DNA of 64,000 nt from contig JBMNMQ010000005.1 of NCBI GenBank assembly GCA_050953425.1, forward strand, positions 157,956-221,955, read 5' to 3'. The stretch comes from RUG100 sp050953425 (GTDB taxonomy: Bacteria; Bacillota; Clostridia; Peptostreptococcales; Anaerovoracaceae). The translations under genes and the position numbers were made by a program. The notes beneath the pieces were generated by a model. That model searched no databases, was not told where the DNA came from, and was given only the letters and a program-made list of their open reading frames with translations. Shown piece after piece: positions 7,944 to 16,589 of the stretch. Positions within the stretch are counted from its first letter, which is position 1, and every line of letters starts with the position of its first letter.

Positions 7944-8414
7944 ATGATTTGCGGCGTAAAATTCTGCGGCGGATGCAATCCGCACTACGATCGCGGTGCG
8001 GCACTGCGGACACTGCAAAAGGAAGTTCCGCAGGTCCATTTTCGAATCGCGCGTGCCGGAGAGACATATGACTTTCTGCTGGTCATCGGCGGCTGCACCA
8101 GCTGCTGCCCGGCTTTTTCACAGTACGGTACCCGGCACGGTGTCGCGAAGATGTGGTCCCGGGATCACATCGAGGGCGTGCGGCAGCAGATCGAAGCGGC
8201 AGCACGCAAGGTCGGCGCCGAACAGGGGCGCTGTGAAGCCGACTGGATGGAAGCGGGCGAACCGTCCGCGGAGCTGATCGGCGGCGACAATTCCTTCGCC
8301 AAGGTGCGCGAAGAACTCTACAACACAGGTGTGATCAGCGCCGGTGAATCTGACGAGGAAAACAGCGACGGCCGCTGGAACGGCTGGCGCACAGACTGGA
8401 AAAACAAGCTGTAG
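7944..8414 (+). CDS. Small Cys-rich protein of the 4-hydroxybutyrate cluster, function unknown
   Basis: I do not recognise a characterised family. The 156-residue protein begins MICGVKFCGGCNPHYDRG, giving cysteines at 3, 8 and 11, and has a second group C51, C54, C55 in IGGCTSCCPAF. Between them is an alternating hydrophobic segment like a small alpha/beta domain; the C-terminal half is charged and Trp-containing. The spacing could bind a metal or Fe-S cluster. The start ATG 7944 has AGGGAG 10 nt upstream. It lies between abfD and the CoA-transferase gene on the same strand, so a role in maturation, electron transfer or regulation of that pathway is plausible but inferred only from position. 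Confidence 0.8.
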   Translation: MICGVKFCGGCNPHYDRGAALRTLQKEVPQVHFRIARAGETYDFLLVIGGCTSCCPAFSQYGTRHGVAKMWSRDHIEGVRQQIEAAARKVGAEQGRCEADWMEAGEPSAELIGGDNSFAKVREELYNTGVISAGESDEENSDGRWNGWRTDWKNKL

Positions 8415-8566
8415 ACCGGACATGGAATACCGGCTGTGCGGCGGGATGCCGCCGGCAGGCGTACGGGACTGCAGTCTGAGCGTGAAAATACCAGGCAGAG
8501 CACCCCGGCACCGCTGATCCGCATCGGCGGCACCGCAGACGCGGCGGAAGCCGGATGCCGAAACGC

Positions 8567-8595
8567 TTGTCAATCCTAGAAACAATATATATTAT
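8567..8595 (+). promoter_or_regulatory. Promoter of abfT
   Basis: TTGTCA (8567-8572), 17-nt spacer, TATTAT (8590-8595). The expected start near 8602 lies after ATG 8599, which supports ATG 8626 as the true start codon. Confidence 0.6.
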
Positions 8596-8625
8596 CCAAT
8601 GTTAACGAAAGGTCAGGTAATTGCT

Positions 8626-9945
8626 ATGGACTGGAAAAAACATTATCAGGAATGCACCTGCACAGCCGACGAAGCCGTCAGAAACGGCATCAAGAGCGGT
8701 GACAGAGTAGTCTTGGCGCACTGCGTCGCCGAACCGCAGGTCGTGGTCGACGCGATGGTGAAGAACAAGGATGCTTACAAGGACATCACCGTTTCGCACA
8801 TGGTTACGCTCGGCAAGGGCGAATACTCCCGTCCGGAGAACCACGACACCTTCACCTATGAAGGATGGTTCAACAGCCCGGCGACGAGAAAGTCCACTTC
8901 CGAGGGACACGGCGAATTCGTGCCGGTGTTCTTCCACGAAATCCCCAAGCTGATCCGCAACGACGTGTTCCACGAAGACGTCCTGCTGGTACAGGTCGGC
9001 AAGCCGGATGAACACGGCTTCTGCTGCACGGGTGTTTCTTCCGATTATACGATGCAGGCCGCCAAGTCCGCCCGCACGATCATCGCTGAAGTCAACGACC
9101 AGGTTCCGACCGTCTTCGGCGATACCTTTATCCACGTCAACGACATCGACTATTTCGTCGAAGCCAGCCACCCGCTCTATGAGAGCAAATCCGCCAAGAT
9201 CGGACCGGTCGAGGAAGCGATCGGCAAGAACTGCGCTTCGCTGATCAAGGACGGCGATACGCTGCAGCTCGGCATCGGCGCGATTCCGGATGCGGTTCTG
9301 GCGCAGCTGGGCGACAGAAAGCACCTCGGCATCCACTCCGAAATGATCGCCGACGGTGTGGTCGACCTCTATGAAAAGGGCGCGATCGACTGCTCGCAGA
9401 ACCCGATCGACGAAGGCAAGATGTGCGTCACCTTCCTGATGGGCAGCAAGAAGCTGTATGACTGGGTCGACCACAACCCGATGGTCGTTCTCAAGCCGGT
9501 TGATTTTGTCAACCACCCGGAAGTCGTCTCCCAGGTTTCCAACATCGTCTGCATCAACTCCTGCGTCGAAGTGGACTTCATGGGTCAGATCGTTTCCGAG
9601 TGCATCGGCACGATGCAGATCTCCGCGGTCGGCGGCCAGGTCGACTTTGTCAGAGGCGCTGCCATGGCGCACGACGGCAACGGCCGTTCGATCATCGCCA
9701 TGCCTTCCGTGACGATCAAGAAGGACGGCACGATGATTTCCAAGATCGTTCCGAAGATCGCCGACGGCGCGGCCGTGACCACTTCCAGATGCGATGCCGA
9801 CTACATCATCACCGAGTACGGCATTGCCGAAATGAAGGGCCGCACGCTGCACGACAGAGCGAGACAGCTGATCGAGATCGCGCATCCGGACGTCAGAGAC
9901 GACCTCAAGAAGGCCTTCGAAGAGAGATTCAAGATCGCATACTGA
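8626..9945 (+). CDS. abfT: 4-hydroxybutyrate CoA-transferase
   Basis: A 439-residue class I CoA-transferase that would activate 4-hydroxybutyrate with acetyl-CoA or butyryl-CoA. Length is nearly that of the C. aminobutyricum enzyme (about 438). The catalytic glutamate is E239 in GIHSEMIADGVVDL, matching Glu238 of that enzyme. GIGAIPDAV (216-224) and the C-terminal ITEYGIAEMKG are also family hallmarks. The start ATG 8626 follows AAAGGTCAGG. Like abfD it favours AGA for arginine. A general acetyl-CoA hydrolase/transferase is the alternative, but the neighbours favour 4-hydroxybutyrate. Confidence 0.93.
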   Translation: MDWKKHYQECTCTADEAVRNGIKSGDRVVLAHCVAEPQVVVDAMVKNKDAYKDITVSHMVTLGKGEYSRPENHDTFTYEGWFNSPATRKSTSEGHGEFVPVFFHEIPKLIRNDVFHEDVLLVQVGKPDEHGFCCTGVSSDYTMQAAKSARTIIAEVNDQVPTVFGDTFIHVNDIDYFVEASHPLYESKSAKIGPVEEAIGKNCASLIKDGDTLQLGIGAIPDAVLAQLGDRKHLGIHSEMIADGVVDLYEKGAIDCSQNPIDEGKMCVTFLMGSKKLYDWVDHNPMVVLKPVDFVNHPEVVSQVSNIVCINSCVEVDFMGQIVSECIGTMQISAVGGQVDFVRGAAMAHDGNGRSIIAMPSVTIKKDGTMISKIVPKIADGAAVTTSRCDADYIITEYGIAEMKGRTLHDRARQLIEIAHPDVRDDLKKAFEERFKIAY

Positions 9946-10054
9946 CAGCGACGTTCCCCGCGGACCGGCGGACGGCGGCACGGCCGCTGCCGGTCCGCGG
10001 ATCAACTTGCGTAATCGCCGCGCTGCGGCATCTAAGAGTATCAGGAGGAGAACT

Positions 10055-11179
10055 ATGCAAGCATTAAGAGTAGTACCAACCATCCATTATTTTGACACTT
10101 TCAAGGAATTCGCCAAGGAATTCAACCTCGGCAAGGGCGACATCCTCGTCACCAACGAATGGATGTTCACGCCGTATGTCAAGCCGTGCGGCCTCGACAT
10201 TCCGGTTGTCTATCAGGAAAAGTACGGCGCCGGCGAGCCGACCGACGAAATGATGGACGCCATGAAGAAGGAAATGGACAAGTATACGTATGACCGCATT
10301 ATCGCGTTCGGCGGCGGCACCATCGTAGACTGCTGCAAGGTCCTTTCCTGCGAGATTCCGGACAAGGTTGCCGATCTCTATACCGGCAAGGTTGCTCCGA
10401 AGAGAGTGAAAAAGCTGGTTGTCGTGCCGACCACCTGCGGTACCGGTTCCGAAGTCACCAACGTTGCGGTTGCTTCGATTCCGTCCCTGAACCTGAAGAA
10501 GGGCATTGCCGACGAACAGACCTATGCTGACGAAGCGGTGCTGATTCCGGAATCCCTGCAGGGTCTGCCGGACAAAGTCTTCGCGACTTCTTCCGTCGAC
10601 GCGCTGATCCACGCGACCGAATCCTATCTGTCGCCGAAAGCTTCCCCGTTCACCGAGATGTTCTCGATCCAGGCGATCAAGATGATCATGAACGGCTACA
10701 AGAAGATCATCGAAAAGGGCGGCAACACGGCTGACAACAGAAAAGAATTCCTCAAGGACTTCTGCCTGGCTGCCAACTATGCCGGCATCGCGTTCGGCAA
10801 CGCGGGCTGCGGCGCGGTCCACGCTCTGTCCTATGCGCACGGCGGTGCGTTCCACATCGCCCACGGCGAAGCGAACTTCATCTGCTTCACGGCCGTCTTC
10901 AAGATGTACATGAAGAAGCAGCCGAAGGGCAAGATCGAAAAGCTGAACAAGATCTATGCCGACATCATGGGCTGCAAGGAAGCCGATGTCTACGACGAAC
11001 TGGACAAGCTCCTCGGCAACTTCCTCGAACTGAAGCCGCTGAAGGAATGGGGCATGACCGAAGATCAGATCGAATCCTTCGCCAAGAGCACGGTCGACAA
11101 TCAGCAGAGACTGCTGAACAACAACTATGTGCCGCTTTCGCAGGACGAGATCAAAGAGATCTTTGCCAGCCTGTACTAA
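10055..11179 (+). CDS. 4hbD: 4-hydroxybutyrate dehydrogenase, iron-type alcohol dehydrogenase
   Basis: A 374-residue group III alcohol dehydrogenase that would interconvert succinic semialdehyde and 4-hydroxybutyrate with NAD(H). Nucleotide-binding elements are FGGGT (85-89) and PTTCGTGSE (125-133). Likely metal ligands are D182 and H186 in VDALIHATES, H256 in AVHALSYAHGG and H270 in IAHGEAN. The length fits the C. kluyveri enzyme (371). ATG follows GGAGGAG. It completes a three-enzyme path from succinic semialdehyde to crotonyl-CoA; the semialdehyde-forming enzyme is not in the window. A GC-rich stem lies between the abfT stop and this gene, but no promoter is clear, so cotranscription is likely. 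Confidence 0.92.
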   Translation: MQALRVVPTIHYFDTFKEFAKEFNLGKGDILVTNEWMFTPYVKPCGLDIPVVYQEKYGAGEPTDEMMDAMKKEMDKYTYDRIIAFGGGTIVDCCKVLSCEIPDKVADLYTGKVAPKRVKKLVVVPTTCGTGSEVTNVAVASIPSLNLKKGIADEQTYADEAVLIPESLQGLPDKVFATSSVDALIHATESYLSPKASPFTEMFSIQAIKMIMNGYKKIIEKGGNTADNRKEFLKDFCLAANYAGIAFGNAGCGAVHALSYAHGGAFHIAHGEANFICFTAVFKMYMKKQPKGKIEKLNKIYADIMGCKEADVYDELDKLLGNFLELKPLKEWGMTEDQIESFAKSTVDNQQRLLNNNYVPLSQDEIKEIFASLY

Positions 11180-11236
11180 TCCGACACAAAGAAAAGACAG
11201 AAACCTGCCGGATGCTGTCTGACATCCGGAGCAAGG

Positions 11237-11266
11237 ACAGCGGCGCTGCGGCGCCGCTGTCTTTTT
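11237..11266 (+). terminator. Rho-independent terminator after 4hbD
   Basis: ACAGCGGCGC (11237-11246) pairs perfectly with GCGCCGCTGT (11251-11260), then CTTTTT. It closes the 4-hydroxybutyrate cluster. Confidence 0.9.
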
Positions 11267-11368
11267 CGACTGCGTAAAACGTCCGGGCGGAGGAGTCAGG
11301 GCGCCGGCGGCAGCCCGGTGCACCGGCGGCAGATCGGTACGGCTGCGGGCAGCGCGGTGCTGCCCCCC

Positions 11369-11398
11369 TTGTTGAAGCGGGAGGGTATATGGTATAAT
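11369..11398 (+). promoter_or_regulatory. Promoter of the DUF975 gene
   Basis: TTGTTG (11369-11374), 18-nt spacer, TATAAT (11393-11398), 45 nt before the start codon. Confidence 0.6.
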
Positions 11399-11442
11399 GC
11401 GAATTGGTTTGTATTGGAGATAAACAGGAAAAGGAGAAAAAT

Positions 11443-12240
11443 ATGCAAACGAATTATATCATGCGGGAACGTCTCGGCGGCATTCGCATGCTGGGACGGG
11501 AAGCGCTGCGCGGACGCTGGACGGAATCGGTGCTGGTGGTATTGGCAGCCATGATCATGCTGCAGGTACCGGTACTGCTCCTTGAATCGTTCTCCGGCGG
11601 AGCCGGCAGCATGAATCTGAGCACCTTCGGTACCGGCATGACCATGAACACTCAGTCACCGGATCTGAGCTGGCTGGGGACGGTCTATGTACTGATCTTC
11701 GGCGGCGCCATCTCACTGGGCCTGGCCAAATATTTCATTGACAATCATCGCCGCCTGGAGCCGGATGTCTCCACGGTGCTGGATGGCTTTGCTTACTTCG
11801 GCAAGGCCCTGCTGCTGACCCTCTACATGGTGCTGTTCATCTTTTTATGGTCGCTGCTGTTCATCGTACCGGGCATCATTGCAGCCATCCGCTACAGCCA
11901 GTCCTACTTCATTCTTCGCGACAATCCGCAGATGCCGGTCGACCGGATCGTCGACACGTCCAAGAGGATGATGATGGGCAACAAGGGAAAATACTTCGGC
12001 TTCTGTCTTTCCTATATCGGCTGGTTTCTGCTCAGTGCCATCCCGCTCATCATCGTCACGGCGGTGCTGCAGCACATCGGCGTTGCGCAGACCAGCTCTG
12101 CCATGATCTGGGTGGATTTTGTCTGCTCGCTGGCGATGCTGTGGGCCATGGCATATATGCATGCCGGGCGGGCAGCCTTTTACGAAATTCTGGTCGTCAA
12201 CAATCATCTGCGGGAACCGCTGAACGCGCCGCGGATGTAG
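11443..12240 (+). CDS. DUF975-family integral membrane protein
   Basis: A 265-residue membrane protein. The N-terminal RERLGGIRMLGREALRGRW element, several hydrophobic helices (about residues 28-48, 80-100, 125-160, 185-215, 225-245) and the cytoplasmic segment around SQSYFILRDNP match the DUF975 family. The function of this family is not established; members are common in Bacillota. ATG follows AAAGGAG. It has its own promoter and lies between the 4-hydroxybutyrate terminator and the MurE-like gene. Confidence 0.85.
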   Translation: MQTNYIMRERLGGIRMLGREALRGRWTESVLVVLAAMIMLQVPVLLLESFSGGAGSMNLSTFGTGMTMNTQSPDLSWLGTVYVLIFGGAISLGLAKYFIDNHRRLEPDVSTVLDGFAYFGKALLLTLYMVLFIFLWSLLFIVPGIIAAIRYSQSYFILRDNPQMPVDRIVDTSKRMMMGNKGKYFGFCLSYIGWFLLSAIPLIIVTAVLQHIGVAQTSSAMIWVDFVCSLAMLWAMAYMHAGRAAFYEILVVNNHLREPLNAPRM

Positions 12241-12381
12241 GACACTGCAGAAAGCAGAGCAGGCTGTGCCGGCGGCCGGAAAGCGACGGTGCCCGTGAAG
12301 ACCGGGCTGCCGGCATGCGTAACAGCGCTGTGCATGTGCCATAAAACCGTCTGCACGGACGGAGAGGAGACGAAACGGATC

Positions 12382-13951
12382 ATGGAAGAAACAAAACATA
12401 CGGTACGGGAATATATCGAGCGGCTGCGGGCCGCGGATCTGCTCGTCGGCACCGCGGTGCCGGCGGAAGCCGCCGCGCGCGAGGTCGCCTATATTTCCTA
12501 CGACTCGCAGGACATCGAACCGGGCACGCTGTTCGTCTGCAAGGGGGCGCATTTCCGGCCGCAGTATCTTGCCGAAGCGCTGGCGCGGGGCGCTTTCGTC
12601 TACCTCAGTGAACAGCCGTATCCGGAGCAGGCCGGCGGCGCGCCGGTGATCCTCGTCAGCGAGATCCGCCGCGCCATGGCGCTGATCGCCGATCTCTACT
12701 ACAATCAGGTCTGGCGGCGGCTGACGACGGTCGGCATCACCGGCACCAAGGGCAAATCGTCGACCACCTACTATGTGCGCGCCATCCTCGACGCCTGGGA
12801 GAAAGCGCAGGGGCGGCCGCGCACGGCTGTGATCTCGGGCATCGACAACTACGACGGCGTCAGCTGCGAGGAGTCGCATCTGACCACGCCGGAAGCGATG
12901 ATGCTGCACCGGCACTTTGACAATGCAGTGCGCAGCGGCATCGAATACCTGACCATGGAAGTCTCTTCGCAGGCGCTGAAGTATCACCGCACCCTCGGTA
13001 TCACCTTCGACGTCGGCTGCTTCCTCAATCTCGGCGAGGACCACGTCAGCCCTGTCGAGCACCCGACCATCGAGGACTATATGAACAGCAAGATGGTTCT
13101 GATGCACCAGTGCCGCACGGCCGTCATCAACCGCGACAGCAGGTACGCCGACTGGGCGCTGCGGGAAGCGCGGCAGAGCGCGGAGCAGGTGCTCACCTTC
13201 GGCCGCAGCGAGGAAGCCGACGTGCGGGGCTATGCGGTGCAGCCGCGGGCCGACGGCATCGATTTTCGCGCACGCGGTGCCGGCTTTGACGAGCCGTTTG
13301 CGATCGGCATGACCGGGCTCTTCAATGTCAGCAATGCCCTGGCGGCGATTACCATCACCCGCGCGCTCGGCGTGCCGCTGGCGACCATCCGTGAAGGACT
13401 GGCTGCGGCGCGCGTCAGCGGCCGCATGGAGGTCTTTTCCGACCCGCGGAGCGGGGCGGGTCGTCATCGTCGATTACGCCCACAACAAGATGAGCTTTGA
13501 GGCGCTGTTCGACAGCGTCCGCGAGGAGTATCCGGGACGGCGCATCCGCATCGTCTTCGGCTGTCCGGGCCGCAAGGCCCAGCGCCGCCGCCGCGAACTC
13601 GGCGAAGCGGCCGGCGCCAGCTGCGACAAGGTCTACCTCACCGAGGAAGATGCCGGCGAAGAGCCGGTGCTCGACATCTGCCGCGAGATCGAGCCGTGGG
13701 TGACGGGCAGAGGGTGTGCCTGCGAAATCATTCCCGACCGCGGCGAAGCGATTCACCGCGCCATCGAGGAAGCCGACGCAGACACCGTCCTGCTGCTGAC
13801 CGGCAAGGGCAGGGAGACACGGCAGAAGCGCGGCCTGCAGTACATCGACACCCCGTCCGACGTCGCATACGTCGAGCGCTGGCTGGGCGGACAGGGGGAT
13901 GCCGACGAATCGCCGGCTGCAGACGCACAGAACACCGGCACCGCAGAGTGA
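12382..13951 (+). pseudogene. murE: MurE-family Mur ligase, broken by a +1 frameshift
   Basis: A Mur ligase that would add an amino acid to UDP-MurNAc-L-Ala-D-Glu in peptidoglycan synthesis. The first part (12382 to about 13455) carries the ATP loop GITGTKGKSSTTYY, the TTPEAMM and MEVSSQALKYHR blocks and GLFNVSNALAAI. The C-terminal domain (VVIVDYAHNKMSFEAL to GKGRETRQKRG) continues in the next frame from about 13453. One extra base in the G-rich run near 13446-13456 explains the shift; removing it restores one product of about 520 residues. The DNPR motif of diaminopimelate-adding enzymes is absent: the equivalent region reads TEEDAGEEPVLDI, so lysine, ornithine or another acceptor is possible. 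An assembly error is likely if this is the only copy. Confidence 0.82.
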
Positions 13952-13962
13952 CGGACAGCACC

Positions 13963-14047
13963 GCCGGCGGCATCCGGGCCGGCAAAGCATCTGGCTGCAT
14001 CCGGCCCGAAATGAGCAGCCGGCGGCATCCGGCCGGCAAAGCATCTG
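13963..14047. repeat. Imperfect direct repeat after murE
   Basis: A segment of about 30 bp (GCCGGCGGCATCCGG then GCCGGCAAAGCATCTG) at 13963-13993 recurs at 14018-14047 with one base missing. It lies just after the murE stop codon (13949-13951). Confidence 0.8.
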
Positions 14048-14098
14048 CGGTATCCGGTTCGTATGGCCGGCGTACTCTGTATACATGATGGCAAACTA

Positions 14099-14127
14099 TT
14101 GAAATGCGGCGAAAACACTGGTATCAT
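14099..14127 (+). promoter_or_regulatory. Promoter of the carboxyltransferase gene
   Basis: TTGAAA (14099-14104), 17-nt spacer, TATCAT (14122-14127); leader of about 90 nt. Confidence 0.6.
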
Positions 14128-14225
14128 AAATTTCAGAGTATTATAAAATAATCGCCTGAGGCGTTGCCGCTGCCCGTTTTCAGCGCGGCGAACAGGGATC
14201 GGAAATTATTTTTTTGGAGGAAACA

Positions 14226-15623
14226 ATGGGCAAAGTAAAGTTTATGGAAACGGTACTGAGAGACGGACATCAGTCTCTGATCGCCACCAGAATGACGACC
14301 GAGGAGATGCTGCCGATTCTCGAGACCATGGATGAAGTCGGATATCACTCGCTGGAATGCTGGGGCGGCGCGACCTACGACGCCTGCCTGCGCTTCCTCG
14401 ATGAGGATCCCTGGGACCGGCTGCGCACGCTGCGCAAGCACATCAAGAAAACCAATCTGCAGATGCTGCTGCGCGGTCAGAACCTGCTCGGCTACAAGCA
14501 TTACGCCGACGATGTCGTCGATGAGTTCGTCAACCGGGCGATCGGCAACGGCATCGACATCATCCGCATCTTCGACGCGCTCAACGACACCCGCAACCTC
14601 GAGGCCGCCGTCAAGGCGACGAAGAAGTACGGCGGGCACGCGCAGGGCTGCGTCTCCTATACGATTTCGCCGGTTCACACCAACGAAACCTTTGTCCAGC
14701 TCGGCAAGGAAATCGAGGAGATGGGCTGCGACTCGTTCTGCATCAAGGACATGGCCGGTCTGCTCGATCCCTACAACACCTACGACCTCGTCAAGGCTCT
14801 GAAAAAAGAACTGACGATTCCGGTCGAACTGCACACGCACGCCACCAGCGGCCTCGGCTCGATGACCTACATGAAGGCGGTCGAAGCCGGCGTCGACATC
14901 ATCGACACGGCGATCTCGCCGTTCTCCGGCGGTACTTCGCAGCCGCCGACCGAACCGATGGCGGCCGCGCTGAAGGGTCAGGAACGGGATCCGGAACTGA
15001 ACATGGATCTGCTCAACAAGGTGGCGGAGCACTTCCGCCCGATCCGCGAGAAATACATCAAGAGCGGACTGCTCGACCCGAAGGTCATGGGCGTCGACAT
15101 CAACACGCTGATCTATCAGGTGCCGGGCGGCATGCTCTCCAACCTGGTGTCGCAGCTCAAGGAAGCGAACGCCATGGACAAATTCGACGAAGTGCTGAAG
15201 GAAGTGCCGCGCGTTCGCGAAGACTTCGGCTATCCGCCGCTGGTCACGCCGTCGAGCCAGATCGTCGGTACGCAGTCGGTGCTCAACGTGCTGACCGGCG
15301 AACGCTACAAGATGGTGCCCAAGGAAGCGCGCGATCTCGTCAAGGGCATGTACGGCAAGACGACGCTGCCGATCAAGGAAGACGTCGTCAAGAAGATCCT
15401 CGGCGACGAGGAGCAGGTCACCTGCCGTCCGGCCGACCTGATCGAACCGGAGCTGGAGCAGGCCAAGCGAGACTGCGCCGAATATATGCAGCAGCCTGAG
15501 GACGTGCTGACGCAGGCCTTCTTCCCGAAGGTCGCGGAGGACTTCTTCAAGCGCCGCATCGAAAAGCAGGAAAAGCTCGATCTCAACCTGCTCGACAAGG
15601 AAAATTCCGTCTATCCGGTATAG
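14226..15623 (+). CDS. Oxaloacetate decarboxylase alpha / pyruvate carboxylase subunit B, carboxyltransferase part only
   Basis: A 465-residue HMG-CoA-lyase-like TIM-barrel carboxyltransferase. Family motifs are ETVLRDGHQSL near the N-terminus, MLLRGQNLLGY, the lysine segment FCIKDMAGLLDP, the metal-binding ELHTHATSG, and the conserved C-terminal part (QIVGTQSVLNVL, CRPADL). It would move CO2 between oxaloacetate/pyruvate and biotin. The protein stops after LDKENSVYPV and has no biotinyl domain with an MKM motif, so it needs a separate biotin carrier; none is encoded nearby, nor are the membrane beta or gamma subunits. ATG is 5 nt after GGAGG. Direction of the reaction cannot be told from sequence. 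Confidence 0.88.
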   Translation: MGKVKFMETVLRDGHQSLIATRMTTEEMLPILETMDEVGYHSLECWGGATYDACLRFLDEDPWDRLRTLRKHIKKTNLQMLLRGQNLLGYKHYADDVVDEFVNRAIGNGIDIIRIFDALNDTRNLEAAVKATKKYGGHAQGCVSYTISPVHTNETFVQLGKEIEEMGCDSFCIKDMAGLLDPYNTYDLVKALKKELTIPVELHTHATSGLGSMTYMKAVEAGVDIIDTAISPFSGGTSQPPTEPMAAALKGQERDPELNMDLLNKVAEHFRPIREKYIKSGLLDPKVMGVDINTLIYQVPGGMLSNLVSQLKEANAMDKFDEVLKEVPRVREDFGYPPLVTPSSQIVGTQSVLNVLTGERYKMVPKEARDLVKGMYGKTTLPIKEDVVKKILGDEEQVTCRPADLIEPELEQAKRDCAEYMQQPEDVLTQAFFPKVAEDFFKRRIEKQEKLDLNLLDKENSVYPV

Positions 15624-15648
15624 GATCGGATATCAACACGAATGGCTC

Positions 15649-15680
15649 GCCCCCGGATCCCGTGCGGAACCGGGGGCTTT
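15649..15680 (+). terminator. Terminator after the carboxyltransferase gene
   Basis: GCCCCCGG (15649-15656) pairs with CCGGGGGC (15670-15677), followed by TTTG; short T tract. Confidence 0.6.
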
Positions 15681-15848
15681 GTGCGGCATGAACGTCAAAG
15701 CGGAAGCGGTTTTTCGCGGCGCGCGGGCCGGGGCGAAAATCGGCTGCGCGCAGCGGGCGAATCAAGGTGACAACAGTTTTAAGCCGTGTGAACATGGAGC
15801 CGGAAACCGGCTTTGCGCGGCGTGAAGACCGAGAAAGAGGGGAGCGGC

Positions 15849-16355
15849 ATGAGTAAAAAAGCAAAGCAGAAGGAACGGGACAAGACCAACGTGATGCGGC
15901 TGCTGGACCGGCAGGGCATACCCTACCGGCACTATGCGCTGGCGTCGACGGATACGGTCAGCGGAAACGAGGTGGCGGCGGAACTGCAGCGGGAGCCGGA
16001 GCAGGTCTTCAAGACGCTGGTAACGCGAGGCAGCCGCAGCGGCGAGCATTTCGTCTTTGTCATCCCGGTTGACCGCGAACTCGATCTCAAGAAAGCGGCC
16101 CGCGCCGTCGGCGAGAAGGCCGTTGCGATGATTCCGATGCGGGAACTGCTGCCGCTGACCGGCTATGTGCACGGAGGCTGCTCTCCGATCGGAATGAAAA
16201 AATTCTTCACCACCACGCTCGACGCCTCCGCCAGGAACTGGCCGACGATTCTCTTCAGCGCCGGAAAAATCGGCCGCCAGGTCGAACTGGCACCGGCCGA
16301 TCTGGAACGGGTCATTCGCCTGCAGTATGCTGACGTCACAACCTCGCCGCAATGA
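15849..16355 (+). CDS. ybaK: YbaK-type aminoacyl-tRNA deacylase
   Basis: A 168-residue editing protein that hydrolyses mischarged tRNA, typically Cys-tRNA(Pro). The order of motifs fits the YbaK/EbsC group: LLDRQGIPYRHYAL, then QVFKTLVTRG with the conserved lysine, FVFVIPVDRELDLKKAA, and the GYVHGGCSPIGMKK loop. ATG follows AGAGGGGAG. It is followed at some distance by a promoter for the permease, so it appears monocistronic. Confidence 0.9.
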   Translation: MSKKAKQKERDKTNVMRLLDRQGIPYRHYALASTDTVSGNEVAAELQREPEQVFKTLVTRGSRSGEHFVFVIPVDRELDLKKAARAVGEKAVAMIPMRELLPLTGYVHGGCSPIGMKKFFTTTLDASARNWPTILFSAGKIGRQVELAPADLERVIRLQYADVTTSPQ

Positions 16356-16486
16356 AGGCGGCCGCTTTCGAGGGACGCTGCGCTGCCTGCCGCGGCTTGC
16401 GCCCGTGAGAGCCGCTCCCCTGAAACTGCCCGAATTTTCGGCATTTTCGAGCATTGTTCGGGGCGCGGGCAATCCCGGTTTCGCTG

Positions 16487-16515
16487 TGGTCAGAGGCGGC
16501 GCCTTGTGCTATAAT
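16487..16515 (+). promoter_or_regulatory. Promoter of the GntP-family permease
   Basis: TGGTCA (16487-16492), 17-nt spacer, TATAAT (16510-16515) with an extended TGc just before it. Confidence 0.65.
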
Positions 16516-16589
16516 AAGATTTGGCGCCGGAAGCGCAATCCAGCGCGGACGGCGGGTTCAGTTCCAGGGAGGAGGAGCGCAGGACTATC

